64,000 nt of DNA from Citrobacter freundii ATCC 8090 = MTCC 1658 = NBRC 12681 (GCF_011064845.1 NZ_CP049015.1:4092001-4156000); one strand, 5' to 3'. Numbered from the stretch's first letter, positions 1 through 11,065 are shown. Notes: generated from the letters alone by a model not told the origin. Numbers and translations are program-made.

Positions 1-560
1 GTGAGATCTCCGACGCGCTGGAAACCGCTTTTGACCGCTATCTGGTTCCCAGCCAGTGCGTAACCGGCGTGATTGCGCAAAGCTATCACCAGTCCGACAA
101 ATCCGCCGATGAGTTCGACGCCATTGTTGCGCAAACCGAACAGTTCCTCGCGGAAAATGGTCGCCGACCGAGGATCCTGATCGCCAAGATGGGCCAGGAT
201 GGTCACGATCGTGGCGCGAAAGTGATCGCCAGCGCCTACTCCGATCTCGGCTTCGATGTTGACCTCAGTCCGATGTTCTCCACACCAGAAGAGATCGCCC
301 GTCTGGCGGTAGAAAACGATGTGCATGTAATAGGCGCATCGTCACTGGCGGCAGGTCATAAAACGCTGATCCCGGAACTGGTTACCGCGCTCAAAAAATG
401 GGGGCGTGAAGATATCTGCGTGGTAGCAGGAGGCGTTATTCCGCCACAGGATTACGCCTTCCTGCACGAGCATGGTGTGGCTGCCATTTATGGCCCCGGC
501 ACGCCAATGCTCGACAGCGTCCGCGATGTGTTAACCCGTATCAGTCAGCATCATGATTAA
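1..560 (+). CDS. scpA: Methylmalonyl-CoA mutase, C-terminal part (cut by window edge)
   Basis: Partial gene; the reading frame is open from base 3 and only the last ~185 codons are present. It is the cobalamin-binding end of methylmalonyl-CoA mutase, which interconverts succinyl-CoA and (R)-methylmalonyl-CoA. The B12 signature D-G-H-D-R-G (198-215) supplies the lower-axial histidine, and the downstream A-G-G-V-I-P segment fits the Rossmann-like B12 domain. Neighbours argK, scpB and scpC are those of the E. coli sbm operon. The gene ends inside the start of argK (shared ATGATTAA at 553-560), suggesting translational coupling. The N-terminal catalytic barrel lies outside the window, so its integrity is unknown. 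Confidence 0.95.
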   Translation, partial: EISDALETAFDRYLVPSQCVTGVIAQSYHQSDKSADEFDAIVAQTEQFLAENGRRPRILIAKMGQDGHDRGAKVIASAYSDLGFDVDLSPMFSTPEEIARLAVENDVHVIGASSLAAGHKTLIPELVTALKKWGREDICVVAGGVIPPQDYAFLHEHGVAAIYGPGTPMLDSVRDVLTRISQHHD

Positions 561-1548
561 CGCCGCCACGCTTGAGGATACCGTCCGCCGCTTGCGGCTT
601 GGCGAGCGGGCTACGCTCGCCCAGGCAATGACGCTGGTCGAAAGCAGCCACCCGCGCCACCAGCCGCTGAGTACACAGTTGCTGGACGCAATTATGCCGT
701 TCACCGGTAACGCCCTGCGTTTGGGGATAACCGGTACGCCGGGCGCGGGCAAAAGCACCTTTCTGGAAGCATTCGGCATGCTGTTAATCCGTCACGGATT
801 ACGGGTGGCTGTGATCGCCGTCGATCCCAGCAGCCCGGTCAGCGGCGGCAGCATTCTTGGCGATAAAACCCGCATGACGGAGCTGTCTCGCGCCGAATCT
901 GCGTTTATTCGCCCGGTCCCTTCCAGCGGTCATTTAGGCGGAGCCAGCCAGCGCGCCCGCGAATTAATGCTGTTGTGCGAGGCGGCTGGCTTTGACGTGG
1001 TGATTGTAGAAACCGTCGGCGTTGGGCAGTCAGAAACCGAAGTCGCAGGCATGGTGGATTGCTTTATCTCCCTGCAAATCGCTGGCGGTGGCGACGACTT
1101 GCAAGGCATCAAGAAAGGTCTGATGGAAATGGCGGATCTAGTCGTCATCAACAAGGACGACGGTGAGAACCATGCCAGCGTGGCCATCGCCCGCCATATG
1201 TACGAATCCGCCCTGCATATTCTGCGCCGCAAATATGACGAGTGGCAGCCGCTGGTTCTGACCTGTAGCGCCCTGGAAAAACGCGGTATTGAGGAGGTCT
1301 GGCAGGCAATAACCGACTTTAAAACGTGCCTTACCGCCAGCGGTCGACTGGAAAAAGTCCGCCAGCAGCAGGCGGTGGACTGGTTACACCAGCAGGCTGA
1401 AGAAGAAGCCCTACATCTGCTGTTTGCGCGGACTGATTTCGACCGCTATTTCCAGCAGACGCTACAGGCCGTCAAAAATAACGATCTGTCGCCGCGCACC
1501 GGTCTGCGGCACATCAGCGAATTTATCCAGCATCATTACTTTCAATAA
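553..1548 (+). CDS. argK: G3E-family GTPase chaperone of methylmalonyl-CoA mutase (MeaB/ArgK)
   Basis: 331 aa. P-loop GTPase that protects and reloads the B12 cofactor of methylmalonyl-CoA mutase; the family was once misnamed an arginine transport kinase. The Walker A motif G-x-x-G-x-G-K-S-T is visible near residue 60 (GTPGAGKST), followed by the [19 protein letters not shown] segment typical of MeaB, the E-T-V-G-V-G-Q-S-E switch and the N-K-x-D guanine-recognition motif (VINKDD). It overlaps the end of scpA by 8 nt and is followed after 10 nt by scpB, consistent with one operon and with its role as mutase partner. Confidence 0.95.
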   Translation: MINAATLEDTVRRLRLGERATLAQAMTLVESSHPRHQPLSTQLLDAIMPFTGNALRLGITGTPGAGKSTFLEAFGMLLIRHGLRVAVIAVDPSSPVSGGSILGDKTRMTELSRAESAFIRPVPSSGHLGGASQRARELMLLCEAAGFDVVIVETVGVGQSETEVAGMVDCFISLQIAGGGDDLQGIKKGLMEMADLVVINKDDGENHASVAIARHMYESALHILRRKYDEWQPLVLTCSALEKRGIEEVWQAITDFKTCLTASGRLEKVRQQQAVDWLHQQAEEEALHLLFARTDFDRYFQQTLQAVKNNDLSPRTGLRHISEFIQHHYFQ

Positions 1549-1558
1549 AGAGAACATT

Positions 1559-2344
1559 ATGTCTTATCAATACGTCAACGTGGTCATCATCCAGAAAGTC
1601 GCGGTTATTGAGTTCAATTACGCCCGCAAGCTCAATGCCCTGAGTAAAGTGTTTATTGACGATCTGATGCAGGCGCTGAGCGATCTCAATCGTGCGGACA
1701 TTCGCTGCATCATTCTGCGCGCTCCGAGTGGAGCCAAAGTTTTCTCCGCCGGGCATGATATTCATGAACTCCCGACCGGACGTCGCGATCCGCTCTCCTA
1801 TGACGATCCGCTGCGTCAGATAACCCGCATGATCCAAAAATATCCAAAACCGGTGATCTCTATGGTTGAAGGCAGCGTCTGGGGCGGCGCATTTGAGATG
1901 ATCATGAGTTCCGATCTGATCATCGCCGCTGAAACATCCACCTTCTCGATGACCCCGGTCAACCTCGGCGTGCCGTATAACCTGGTCGGCATCCACAACC
2001 TGACTCGCGACGCCGGTTTTCACATCGTGAAAGAGCTGATCTTTACCGCCTCACCGATTACCGCTCAGCGTGCGATGGCCGTCGGGATCCTCAACCATGT
2101 GGTTCCTGTAGACGAACTGGAGGATTTCACTCTGCAAATGGCGCACCACATCTCGGAGAAAGCGCCGCTGGCGATCGCCGTCATTAAAGAAGAGCTGCGC
2201 GTGCTGGGTGAAGCGCACACCATGAATTCCGATGAGTTCGAGCGCATTCAGGGCATGCGCCGCGCGGTGTACGACAGCGAGGATTATCAGGAAGGGATGA
2301 ACGCGTTTATGGAAAAACGTAAACCTAATTTTGTCGGCCATTAA
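1559..2344 (+). CDS. scpB: Methylmalonyl-CoA decarboxylase (crotonase family)
   Basis: 261 aa from the ATG at 1559, the E. coli ScpB length; the longer frame starting inside argK is ignored because AAAGAGAAC precedes this ATG. It decarboxylates methylmalonyl-CoA to propionyl-CoA. Crotonase-fold hallmarks are the A-G-H-D-I-H-E-L oxyanion segment (near residue 65) and V-E-G-S-V-W-G-G-A-F-E (near 105). Placed between the mutase chaperone and the CoA transferase, it is the middle step of the succinate to propionate cycle. Confidence 0.95.
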   Translation: MSYQYVNVVIIQKVAVIEFNYARKLNALSKVFIDDLMQALSDLNRADIRCIILRAPSGAKVFSAGHDIHELPTGRRDPLSYDDPLRQITRMIQKYPKPVISMVEGSVWGGAFEMIMSSDLIIAAETSTFSMTPVNLGVPYNLVGIHNLTRDAGFHIVKELIFTASPITAQRAMAVGILNHVVPVDELEDFTLQMAHHISEKAPLAIAVIKEELRVLGEAHTMNSDEFERIQGMRRAVYDSEDYQEGMNAFMEKRKPNFVGH

Positions 2345-2368
2345 TCACGTCTGAGGAAGGAGACGGCC

Positions 2369-3835
2369 ATGAAACGGATGAGCGCCGAACAGGCGGCAGA
2401 AATTATCCAGCACGATGATATGGTGGCGTTTAGCGGCTTTACCCCCGCGGGTTCGCCAAAAGCGTTACCCACCGCAATTTCCCAACGCGCCTGCGAACAG
2501 CATCAGAACGGACAGCCTTTTCAGATCCGCCTGCTGACCGGAGCATCAATTGGCGCCGCCGCTGATGACGTACTATCCGCGGCGGATGCCGTTTCCTGGC
2601 GTGCGCCTTATCAAACGTCATCGGGCCTGCGCGACAAAATTAATCAGGGCCAGGTGAGATTTGTCGATCTCCATTTGAGCGAAGTGGCGCAAATGGTTAA
2701 TTACGGCTTTTTTGGCGAGATCGATGTTGCCGTCATTGAAGCCTCAGCCATCGCGCCGGATGGCCGGATTTGGCTGTCCAGCGGTATCGGTAATGCCCCC
2801 ACCTGGCTGCTGCGGGCGAAAAAAGTGATCATTGAATTGAATCATTACCATAATCCGCGTGTGGCGGAGTTTGCCGACATCGTGATACCCGGTGCGCCGC
2901 CGCGGCGTAACAGCGTACCCATTTTTCATACCATGGATCGCGTAGGCAGTCAGTGCGTACAGATAGACCCCAAAAAGGTGGTTGCGGTGGTGGATACCGA
3001 ACTGCCCGATGCAGGAAATGCATCGGATAAAACCAATCCGGTCAGCCAACAAATTGCCGATAACGTAGTCTCTTTTCTGCTGGCAGAAATGGCGCACAAA
3101 CGCATTCCAGCTGAGTTTCTGCCCTTACAAAGCGGGGTGGGCAATATCAACAACGCGGTAATGGCTCGACTGGGCGAGAACCCGGATATCCCGCCCTTTA
3201 TGATGTATTCGGAGGTGTTGCAGGAGTCGGTGGTGCATCTGCTGGAAACGGGCAAGATAACTGGTGCCAGCGCCTCCAGCCTGACCATTTCAGCCCCGTC
3301 GCTACAGAAGATTTACGACAACATGGACTTCTTCGCCAGCCGGATTGTGTTGCGCCCGCAGGAGATCTCCAATAACCCGGAAATCATTCGTCGGCTGGGG
3401 GTTATTGCGCTCAACGTCGGTCTGGAGTTTGATATCTACGGTCATGCCAATTCCACGCACGTTGCGGGGGTGAACCTGATGAATGGCATCGGCGGCAGCG
3501 GAGATTTCGAGCGCAACGCCTACCTGTCTATCTTTATGGCGCCGTCGATTGCCAAAGGCGGGAAAATCTCAACCATCGTACCGATGTGCAGCCATGTCGA
3601 CCACAGTGAACATAGCGTTAAAGTGATCGTGACCGAACAAGGGATTGCCGATCTGCGTGGGTTATCTCCGATGCAGCGGGCGCACACAATTATCAATAAC
3701 TGTGCGCATCCGCTTTACAGAGATTACTTGCACCGCTATCTGGAGAAAGCGCCCGGCGGGCATATCCATCACGATCTCAGCCATGCGTTCGATCTGCATC
3801 GCAACCTTCTCGAAACAGGCTCGATGCTAGGTTAA
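2369..3835 (+). CDS. scpC: Propionyl-CoA:succinate CoA transferase
   Basis: 488 aa, family I CoA transferase of the acetyl-CoA hydrolase type. It moves CoA from propionyl-CoA to succinate, closing the cycle begun by scpA. The G-x-G-x-x-x-N-A-V segment (SGVGNINNAVMARLG) and the following Y-S-E-V region, where the family's catalytic glutamate lies, are both present; so is the C-terminal N-G-I-G-G-S-G-D-F motif. A good ribosome site (GAAGGAGA) precedes the ATG. The E. coli protein begins a few residues earlier, but no upstream in-frame start is evident here. Its stop codon overlaps that of convergent scpR. Confidence 0.95.
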   Translation: MKRMSAEQAAEIIQHDDMVAFSGFTPAGSPKALPTAISQRACEQHQNGQPFQIRLLTGASIGAAADDVLSAADAVSWRAPYQTSSGLRDKINQGQVRFVDLHLSEVAQMVNYGFFGEIDVAVIEASAIAPDGRIWLSSGIGNAPTWLLRAKKVIIELNHYHNPRVAEFADIVIPGAPPRRNSVPIFHTMDRVGSQCVQIDPKKVVAVVDTELPDAGNASDKTNPVSQQIADNVVSFLLAEMAHKRIPAEFLPLQSGVGNINNAVMARLGENPDIPPFMMYSEVLQESVVHLLETGKITGASASSLTISAPSLQKIYDNMDFFASRIVLRPQEISNNPEIIRRLGVIALNVGLEFDIYGHANSTHVAGVNLMNGIGGSGDFERNAYLSIFMAPSIAKGGKISTIVPMCSHVDHSEHSVKVIVTEQGIADLRGLSPMQRAHTIINNCAHPLYRDYLHRYLEKAPGGHIHHDLSHAFDLHRNLLETGSMLG

Positions 3836-4728
3836 CTTGCACTACCGTCACGATCTTCAGCAATATGCTGGAGCATGGTGGCGGTATAGCGATGATTTTT
3901 CAGCGAATAGAGAAACTCCTGCATATACATGGGACTGCCGGGCGCGTCGAAATATTTCAGCGTCGACGGGTTCACCAACCGCCAGGCGAAGTGAGGGATC
4001 ACCGTCAAAAACTGCCCGCGCTCCACCGCGCTAATCTTGGCCATAAAGCTGTACGGACGATAGATAATCGTCGGGTTGATCCCGCAGGGTCGCATGTATG
4101 CATCCAGCATCGCCTCAAAGTTGGCGCGATTCTGGAAGCGCATTTGCAGCCAGGGCAGCTCGCGCAGCAGATCCTGCGGCTGTTTTTCTTCATAGCGCCG
4201 GGAAACGAGAAACCCCAGACGCAGCGGAGGCAGTTCGCTGATCGCCAGATTTTCCAGCTCCTGCACGCGGGGGGAAACGTGTTGCGGCGAGATAATAAAA
4301 TCCAGTTTGCGATCGAACAGGTTATCAATCACCCCATTCTCGCTGAATTCAACGGCCTGAGCCGTCACACCGTCATACTTGTCACCAAGGCTAATCAACT
4401 GGTCAAAAATAATCGTTGGGTAGGTATTGTCGATGCCGATAACAATTTCCCGCGAGCGGCGAGAGGCGTTATGGATTTCGTTATCAATGGCAGAGAGACG
4501 CTGATAAACGGGAAACAGCTTCTGATACAGCTCTTGTCCTGCTTTATTCAGGCTGATGTTGTTATCTTTGCGGGTAAACAGCGTATAGCCGATTTGATCT
4601 TCCAGTGCAGCAATGCTTTTACCGAAGGGCGATGCGGTCATATGTATTTTTTCTGCCGCTCTGGCGATGTTATTGGTTTGCGCCAGCAGAATGAAATTAC
4701 GCATCTTTTTCGAGATAAAAATATCCAT
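3832..4728 (-). CDS. scpR: LysR-type regulator of the scp operon
   Basis: 298 aa, product of the gene long called ygfI. The N-terminal winged helix-turn-helix (about residues 1-60, with N-I-A-R-A-A-E-K-I-H-M-T and S-x-F-G-K-S-I-A-A-L-E) is followed by a periplasmic-binding-like effector domain. It is transcribed toward scpC, so the two transcripts collide tail to tail. E. coli ScpR is reported to repress the scp genes; here that role is inferred from position and close sequence agreement. The effector is not evident from sequence. Confidence 0.9.
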   Translation of the reverse strand: MDIFISKKMRNFILLAQTNNIARAAEKIHMTASPFGKSIAALEDQIGYTLFTRKDNNISLNKAGQELYQKLFPVYQRLSAIDNEIHNASRRSREIVIGIDNTYPTIIFDQLISLGDKYDGVTAQAVEFSENGVIDNLFDRKLDFIISPQHVSPRVQELENLAISELPPLRLGFLVSRRYEEKQPQDLLRELPWLQMRFQNRANFEAMLDAYMRPCGINPTIIYRPYSFMAKISAVERGQFLTVIPHFAWRLVNPSTLKYFDAPGSPMYMQEFLYSLKNHRYTATMLQHIAEDRDGSAS

Positions 4729-4816
4729 AGCGTCCCCTTAAAAATCGCTATGGCCTATCCTCATTACGGCGAAAAAAAAGACCGGATGTGAAGTCTCATT
4801 TTTACAGTTGCTCACA

Positions 4817-4842
4817 GAAAAAACCCGGCTGGAAAGCCGGGT
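4817..4842 (-). terminator. Intrinsic terminator of yggE
   Basis: On the minus strand an 8-bp GC-rich stem (4835-4842 pairing with 4823-4830, loop of four) is followed by a run of five to six T. It lies 10 bases beyond the yggE stop codon. Confidence 0.85.
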
Positions 4843-4851
4843 CTGCAACAA

Positions 4852-5598
4852 TTACTGAGTTTTGGCTGGCGTTGCGGCTGGTTGCCCCGCCGTCGGCTCA
4901 ATCTGGAAGACGACATCAACCTGATCGTCAAACTGAATAACCGGCTGTTCGTAGGTTTCCTGAGCAGAAGCAGCAGGTGCAGCATCTGCTTTCATCATCC
5001 GTACCATCGGGCTAGGCTGATAATTGGAAACGTGGTAGCGCACGCTGTACACCGGGCCAAGTTTGCTATTGAAGCCCGCAGCCAGTTGTTCTGCCTGATG
5101 AATAGCATCATCAATTGCCGCTTTACGCGCTTTATCTTTGTAAGCATCCGGTTGGGCAACACCAAGCGATACCGAACGGATCTCATTCAGACCAGCCTTC
5201 AGCGCGCCATCGAGCAGAGCGTTAAGTTTGTCCAGCTGACGCAGCGTGACTTCAACGGTGCGCACCGCACGATACCCTTTGAGGATACTTTTACCGTTCT
5301 GGTAGTCGTAATCCGGCTGGGTACGCAGGTTGGCCGCGCTAATGTCTTTCTTCGCTATCTGGTTCTGTTCAAGGAAGGACAGATATTGCGCCACGCGCTC
5401 ATCGGCCTGCTTCTTCGCTGAAGCCGCATCCTTGGCAGCAACGTTCACTTCAATTGCCAGCGTAGCTATGTCTGGTGTCGCATCCACGCTTGCTGTTCCG
5501 GAAGTCACGATGTGCGGTCCATTTGGCAGCTCATTTGCCTGTACCGATAGTGCGCTGAATCCGACTAATGCCGCCAGGGCCATTATTTTGAACTTCAC
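4852..5598 (-). CDS. yggE: SIMPL-domain periplasmic protein, oxidative stress defence
   Basis: 248 aa starting at a GTG (5598). An ATG seven codons upstream (5619) is rejected because the Shine-Dalgarno GGAGG lies inside that extension, correctly spaced for the GTG, and because the E. coli protein starts at the same place. An N-terminal signal peptide ends near A-Q-A-N. The rest is a SIMPL (DUF541) domain, a fold found in channel-forming periplasmic proteins. E. coli YggE lowers intracellular reactive oxygen; mechanism unknown. It stands alone with its own terminator. Confidence 0.92.
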   Translation of the reverse strand: MKFKIMALAALVGFSALSVQANELPNGPHIVTSGTASVDATPDIATLAIEVNVAAKDAASAKKQADERVAQYLSFLEQNQIAKKDISAANLRTQPDYDYQNGKSILKGYRAVRTVEVTLRQLDKLNALLDGALKAGLNEIRSVSLGVAQPDAYKDKARKAAIDDAIHQAEQLAAGFNSKLGPVYSVRYHVSNYQPSPMVRMMKADAAPAASAQETYEQPVIQFDDQVDVVFQIEPTAGQPAATPAKTQ

Positions 5599-5691
5599 GG
5601 TCGTTCCTCCATGTTTCAATAATTACCCCGAAACTCAGGGCACATGCAGGCAAGCTTAGACGATCTCGCTGCGTTGTCCATCAGACAACAC

Positions 5692-6327
5692 TTAGTTGAA
5701 CAACGCATGAACGTGCGCAACACCTTCTTTTGCCAGTTGAAAAGCAATAAACCACATCACTAATCCTACCAACGTATTGATGATGCGCTGCGCTTTAGCA
5801 GTGCGCAGACGCGGAGCCAGCCAGGCCGCCAGCAATGCCAGACCGAAAAACCACAGGAACGAAGCGCTGACGGTTCCCAGCGCAAACCAGCGCTTCGGCT
5901 CAACGTCCAGCTGCCCCCCCAGACTCCCCAGCACCACAAAGGTATCCAGGTAAACATGGGGATTGAGCCATGTCACCGCCAGCATGGTGGCGATGATTTT
6001 CCAGCGCCCCTGCTTCATCACCTCGGCACTGGCCAGTTCCAGGTTACTGCTCATCGCCGTTTTTAACGCCCCGAAACCGTACCAGAGTAAAAAAGCCACC
6101 CCACCCCAGGTGACCAGCGCCATCAGCCATGGTGACTGCATCAGCAAGGCGCTACCGCCAAAGATCCCCGCACAAATCAGCACTAAATCGCTGATAGCAC
6201 AGAGTAAAGCAATCATGATGTGATACTGGCGGCGAATGCCCTGGTTCATCACGAAGGCGTTTTGCGGACCAAGCGGAAGAATCATGGCCGCACCAAGTGC
6301 AAGCCCTTGAAAGTAATACGATAACAC
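5692..6327 (-). CDS. argO: Arginine exporter, LysE family
   Basis: 211 aa from a GTG at 6327, which gives exactly the E. coli ArgO length; an in-frame ATG three codons upstream (6336) is an alternative and neither has a strong ribosome site. Inner-membrane exporter of L-arginine (and canavanine) with about six hydrophobic segments. The LysE signature P-L-G-P-Q-N-A-F-V is near the N terminus, and N-P-H-V-Y-L-D marks the central loop. In E. coli it is activated by ArgP with arginine; argP is not in the window. Confidence 0.92.
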   Translation of the reverse strand: MLSYYFQGLALGAAMILPLGPQNAFVMNQGIRRQYHIMIALLCAISDLVLICAGIFGGSALLMQSPWLMALVTWGGVAFLLWYGFGALKTAMSSNLELASAEVMKQGRWKIIATMLAVTWLNPHVYLDTFVVLGSLGGQLDVEPKRWFALGTVSASFLWFFGLALLAAWLAPRLRTAKAQRIINTLVGLVMWFIAFQLAKEGVAHVHALFN

Positions 6328-6477
6328 GTTAATCATCCCGAACTGTTTCTCTTAGGAGCAGACTATAGCGCGGGGAAAACATTAGCGGAAATGGATAATT
6401 TTAATCGTAGATTAGGGAAATTAATGGAAAGAAAATTCTTATCGGCCCGGAAAGCAAAAGCGCCTCCGGGCGCGTAA

Positions 6478-7338
<861 letters not shown>

Positions 7339-7481
7339 TCAATATTCCTTTTTTGCTTACCCAAACGGGAGAAATAAAGCCGCCCTGACGGGACTGGCAA
7401 CCTGACAAGGGTAAACAATAAACCTGGATTTTGCCAAACAGATCACAGAATTCTCTGCCAGCAGAGCGTTGACATAGCAAT

Positions 7482-7505
7482 AAAAAAGGCCCGCATTTGC
7501 GGGCC
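7482..7505 (-). terminator. Intrinsic terminator of the epd-pgk-fbaA operon
   Basis: GC-rich perfect stem GGCCCGC/GCGGGCC (7488-7505) followed on the minus strand by six T (7482-7487), 25 bases after the fbaA stop. Confidence 0.9.
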
Positions 7506-7529
7506 TCATGTCACGTGGAACGGCGTAAA

Positions 7530-8609
7530 TTACAGAACGTCAACCGCGTTCAGTTCTTTGAAAGCCTGTTCCAGACGGGTGATCATGGTTGCCTGACCAG
7601 CACGCAGCCATACGCGCGGATCGTAGTATTTCTTGTTCGGCTGATCTTCGCCTTTCGGGTTACCCAACTGGCCCTGCAGGTAAGCTTCGTTTGCTTTGTA
7701 GTAGTTCAGAACGCCTTCCCAGGTAGCCCATTGGGTATCGGTATCGATGTTCATTTTCACTACGCCGTAGCTTACGGAGTCTTTGATTTCCTGAGCAGTA
7801 GAACCGGAACCGCCGTGGAAGACGAAGTTCAGGCTGTTGTGCGGCAGGTTATGTTTCTTAGAAACATAGTCCTGAGAGTCGCGCAGGATGGTCGGGGTCA
7901 GAACGACGTTACCCGGCTTGTAAACGCCGTGTACGTTACCGAAGGAAGCTGCGATGGTGAAACGCGGGCTGATTTTGCTCAGCTCGGTGTATGCGTAATC
8001 AACGTCTTCCGGCTGGGTGTACAGTGCAGAAGCGTCCATGTGGCTGTTGTCCACGCCATCTTCTTCGCCACCGGTGCAACCCAGTTCGATTTCCAGAGTC
8101 ATGCCCATTTTGGACATGCGCGCCAGGTATTTGGAGCAAATTTCGATGTTCTCTTCCAGAGACTCTTCAGACAGGTCGATCATGTGAGAAGAGAACAGCG
8201 GTTTGCCGGTTGCTGCGAAGTGTTTTTCGCCCGCGTCCAGCAGACCGTCGATCCACGGCAGCAGTTTCTTCGCGCAGTGGTCAGTGTGCAGGATAACCGG
8301 AACACCGTAGTGTTCAGCCATCTGGTGAACGTGATGCGCGCCAGAGATAGCACCCAGGATTGCAGCGCCCTGAGGAACGTCGGACTTCACGCCTTTACCA
8401 GCGATGAAAGAAGCACCACCGTTGGAGAATTGTACGATTACCGGCGCTTTAACTTTTGCAGCAGTTTCCAAAACGGCGTTGATGGAGTCGGTACCCACGC
8501 AGTTAACAGCTGGCAGAGCAAAGTTGTTTTCTTTAGCTACCTGGAAAACTTTCTGTACGTCATCACCAGTGATTACGCCTGGTTTTACGAAATCAAAAAT
8601 TTTAGACAT
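7530..8609 (-). CDS. fbaA: Class II fructose-1,6-bisphosphate aldolase
   Basis: 359 aa, the E. coli length. Zn-dependent cleavage of fructose 1,6-bisphosphate to dihydroxyacetone phosphate and glyceraldehyde 3-phosphate. The class II motif L-H-T-D-H-C-A-K-K (near residue 107) carries metal and catalytic residues; F-H-G-G-S-G-S and N-I-D-T-D-T-Q form the phosphate-binding and C-terminal loops. It is the last gene of epd-pgk-fbaA, 88 bases after pgk, where a GC-rich inverted repeat sits. Codon choice is strongly biased, as expected of a highly expressed gene. Confidence 0.98.
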   Translation of the reverse strand: MSKIFDFVKPGVITGDDVQKVFQVAKENNFALPAVNCVGTDSINAVLETAAKVKAPVIVQFSNGGASFIAGKGVKSDVPQGAAILGAISGAHHVHQMAEHYGVPVILHTDHCAKKLLPWIDGLLDAGEKHFAATGKPLFSSHMIDLSEESLEENIEICSKYLARMSKMGMTLEIELGCTGGEEDGVDNSHMDASALYTQPEDVDYAYTELSKISPRFTIAASFGNVHGVYKPGNVVLTPTILRDSQDYVSKKHNLPHNSLNFVFHGGSGSTAQEIKDSVSYGVVKMNIDTDTQWATWEGVLNYYKANEAYLQGQLGNPKGEDQPNKKYYDPRVWLRAGQATMITRLEQAFKELNAVDVL

Positions 8610-8666
8610 TTTACGAGTCCTGTATCTTCGGCCTTGGAAAGGGCGCGCGCCCTAAAGCGCGCTAAA

Positions 8667-8692
8667 ATAAGGGCAGGTTTCCCTGCCCATTA
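8667..8692 (-). promoter_or_regulatory. Hairpin in the pgk-fbaA gap
   Basis: GGGCAGG...CCTGCCC inverted repeat with a short A/T loop, followed on the minus strand by TTATTTTAG. It could attenuate read-through or stabilise processed mRNA; the T-run is too weak for a confident terminator call. Confidence 0.45.
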
Positions 8693-8697
8693 AATTC

Positions 8698-9861
8698 TTA
8701 CTTTTTAGCACGCTCTTCGAGCATGGCTACTGCTGGCAGTACTTTGCCTTCCACGAATTCGAGGAACGCGCCGCCGCCAGTAGAGATGTAGGAGATTTTG
8801 TCAGCAATGCCGAACAGGTCGATTGCTGCCAGGGTGTCACCGCCGCCTGCGATAGAGAATGCTTCGCTGTCTGCGATGGCATTAGCAACGATTTCAGTAC
8901 CTTTGCGGAAGTTCGGGAATTCGAACACGCCAACCGGGCCGTTCCACAGAATGGTTTTCGCATTCTTCAGAATGTCAGCCAGCTGCTGTGCAGAAGCGTC
9001 GCCGATATCCAGGATCTGCTCGTCTTCTTTTACATCGCTAACGGATTTCAGGGTAGCCGGTGCGGTTTCAGAGAATTCAGTCGCTACGCGAACGTCGGTT
9101 GGGACCGGGATGTCGCAAGTGGTCAGCAGACGCTTAGCTTCGTCAACCAGGTCAGCTTCGTACAGGGATTTACCCACGTTGTGACCTTGAGCAGCAACGA
9201 AGGTGTTCGCGATACCACCGCCAACAATCAGTTGGTCAGCGATTTTTGACAGAGAATCAAGAACGGTCAGTTTGGTAGAAACTTTAGAACCACCAACGAT
9301 AGCAACCATCGGACGAGCAGGTTCTTTCAGTGCTTTACCCAGTGCATCCAGCTCGGCAGCGAGCAGCGGACCTGCACAAGCGACATCGGCGAATTTACCG
9401 ATACCGTGAGTAGACGCCTGCGCACGGTGAGCAGTACCGAAAGCGTCCATAACGAATACGTCGCACAGAGCAGCATATTTTTTGGACAGCGCTTCGTCGT
9501 CTTTCTTCTCGCCTTTGTTAAAGCGAACGTTTTCCAGAACAACCAGTTCACCGGCAGCGACTTCAACGCCGTCCAGGTAATCTTTTACCAGGCGAACCGG
9601 AGCAGACAGTTTGTCTTTCAGGTAGTTAACAACCGGCAGCAGAGAGAATTCTTCGTTGTACTCGCCTTCGGTAGGACGACCCAGGTGGGAAGTTACCATC
9701 ACTTTAGCACCTTGTTTCAGGGCCAGTTCGATGGTTGGCAGGGAAGCACGGATACGCGCATCGCTGGTTACTTTCCCTTCTTTAACTGGTACGTTCAGGT
9801 CCGCACGGATAAAAACGCGTTTACCAGCCAGATCCAGATCGGTCATCTTAATTACAGACAT
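8698..9861 (-). CDS. pgk: Phosphoglycerate kinase
   Basis: 387 aa, the E. coli length. Transfers phosphate between 1,3-bisphosphoglycerate and ADP. The substrate-binding N-terminal segment R-A-D-L-N-V-P, the T-S-H-L-G-R-P loop, the nucleotide-binding G-G-S-K-V-S-T-K region and the C-terminal G-G-G-D-T hinge are all visible. It follows epd by 39 bases and precedes fbaA, the standard enterobacterial order for this glycolytic operon. Confidence 0.98.
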   Translation of the reverse strand: MSVIKMTDLDLAGKRVFIRADLNVPVKEGKVTSDARIRASLPTIELALKQGAKVMVTSHLGRPTEGEYNEEFSLLPVVNYLKDKLSAPVRLVKDYLDGVEVAAGELVVLENVRFNKGEKKDDEALSKKYAALCDVFVMDAFGTAHRAQASTHGIGKFADVACAGPLLAAELDALGKALKEPARPMVAIVGGSKVSTKLTVLDSLSKIADQLIVGGGIANTFVAAQGHNVGKSLYEADLVDEAKRLLTTCDIPVPTDVRVATEFSETAPATLKSVSDVKEDEQILDIGDASAQQLADILKNAKTILWNGPVGVFEFPNFRKGTEIVANAIADSEAFSIAGGGDTLAAIDLFGIADKISYISTGGGAFLEFVEGKVLPAVAMLEERAKK

Positions 9862-9900
9862 GGTGAATCCTCTCGTTGATTCATAAAGTTTTGTCGACGC

Positions 9901-10929
9901 TCAAGCGTCGAGCCTGAAACCAATAGCAGCCATCGCTAACGTCGTATCGAGCATACGGTTAGCAAAGCCCCATTCATTATCACACCAGACCAGCGTTTTG
10001 ATCAGGTGAGCGCCACTCACGCGCGTTTGCGTACCATCAACGATGGCGCTGTGCGGGTCGTGGTTAAAATCTACTGAGACCAACGGTAATTCCGTATAGT
10101 CAACTATACCATGAAATGCACCTTGTGCTGCTTTTTGCAGCAACTGGTTGACTTCACTGGCTTTTACTGGTTTTTTCACCGTCACGCTTAAGTCGATCGC
10201 CGTCACATTTATGGTCGGTACACGCACCGCTATCGCTTCAAAACGATCGTTAAACTGCGGGAAAATTCGCGTGATGCCCGCCGCCAGTTTGGTATCAACC
10301 GGAATGATCGACTGGCTGGCCGCTCGCGTGCGACGCAGGTCAGGATGATAAGCATCAATAACCTGCTGATCGTGCATCGCGGAGTGGATCGTGGTGACGG
10401 TACCAGACTCAATGCCGTAAGCATCATCCAGCAATTTAATGACGGGTATTATGCAATTCGTGGTGCAGGAGGCATTGGAAACGATCCGGTGCTCAGCGCG
10501 CAACTGATCCTGATTAACGCCAAACACAACGGTTGCGTCGATGTCGTGACTACCAGGATGTGAAAAGAGCACTTTCTTTGCGCCGGCGGCAATATGCGCC
10601 TCGCCGTGTTCGCGACTGCCAAAGACCCCCGTACAATCCAGCACAACGTCGACACCCAGCTCGCGCCACGGAAGCGCATCGAGCGTTCGCTCATGCAGAA
10701 TGCGGATCGCGTCATCGCCAACGATGAGCTGGTCTCGTTCCTGACGAACATCCCAGGCAAAACGCCCATGGCTGGTGTCATATTTCAACAAATGCGCCAT
10801 GCCTGCAGCATCCGCCAGTTCGTTGATTGCCACCACGGTGATTTCCGCCCGACGCCCGGATTCATACAAAGCACGAACCACGTTGCGTCCGATGCGACCG
10901 AAACCATTAATCGCTACGCGTACGGTCAT
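9901..10929 (-). CDS. epd: D-erythrose-4-phosphate dehydrogenase
   Basis: 342 aa, three residues longer at the C terminus than E. coli Epd. GapA-like enzyme oxidising erythrose 4-phosphate to 4-phosphoerythronate, the entry to pyridoxal 5'-phosphate synthesis. The NAD-binding G-F-G-R-I-G-R-N is at the N terminus, the catalytic cysteine is in S-N-A-S-C-T-T-N-C (near residue 155), and W-C-D-N-E-W-G-F lies near the end. First gene of the pgk-fbaA operon; a Cra-like operator sits upstream. Its substrate is made by transketolase, encoded at 14.4 kb. Confidence 0.97.
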   Translation of the reverse strand: MTVRVAINGFGRIGRNVVRALYESGRRAEITVVAINELADAAGMAHLLKYDTSHGRFAWDVRQERDQLIVGDDAIRILHERTLDALPWRELGVDVVLDCTGVFGSREHGEAHIAAGAKKVLFSHPGSHDIDATVVFGVNQDQLRAEHRIVSNASCTTNCIIPVIKLLDDAYGIESGTVTTIHSAMHDQQVIDAYHPDLRRTRAASQSIIPVDTKLAAGITRIFPQFNDRFEAIAVRVPTINVTAIDLSVTVKKPVKASEVNQLLQKAAQGAFHGIVDYTELPLVSVDFNHDPHSAIVDGTQTRVSGAHLIKTLVWCDNEWGFANRMLDTTLAMAAIGFRLDA

Positions 10930-11051
10930 AGGTCTCCTGCAAGGATTTCTCAGAAACGATGTGGCAGACAGAGTAATGCAGCAAATCGCTCAGGGAAACC
11001 TTACCTGTCGCAAACTGCGACTAATTGGTTAATTGTCGAACATTTAATCGA

Positions 11052-11065
11052 CTGAAACGCTTCAG
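11052..11065. promoter_or_regulatory. Cra (FruR)-like operator upstream of epd
   Basis: Perfect 14-base palindrome CTGAAACGCTTCAG, matching the Cra consensus TGAAACGNTTCA. It lies 123 bases upstream of the epd start. Cra control of epd-pgk is known in E. coli, which supports the call. The palindrome is also about 160 bases upstream of the divergent PPC-ECF promoter. Confidence 0.7.

Noticed and set aside
3865..4791. 308-codon frame opposite scpR
   Set aside because: Shadow of the LysR gene; no ribosome site and the reverse strand encodes a clear family member.
6447..6474. Terminator for mscS at GCCCGGA...TCCGGGC
   Set aside because: Stem is present, but the minus-strand side lacks a T-run, so termination is not supported.
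7497..8693. 398-codon frame opposite fbaA
   Set aside because: Codon-bias shadow of a highly expressed gene; starts inside the terminator.
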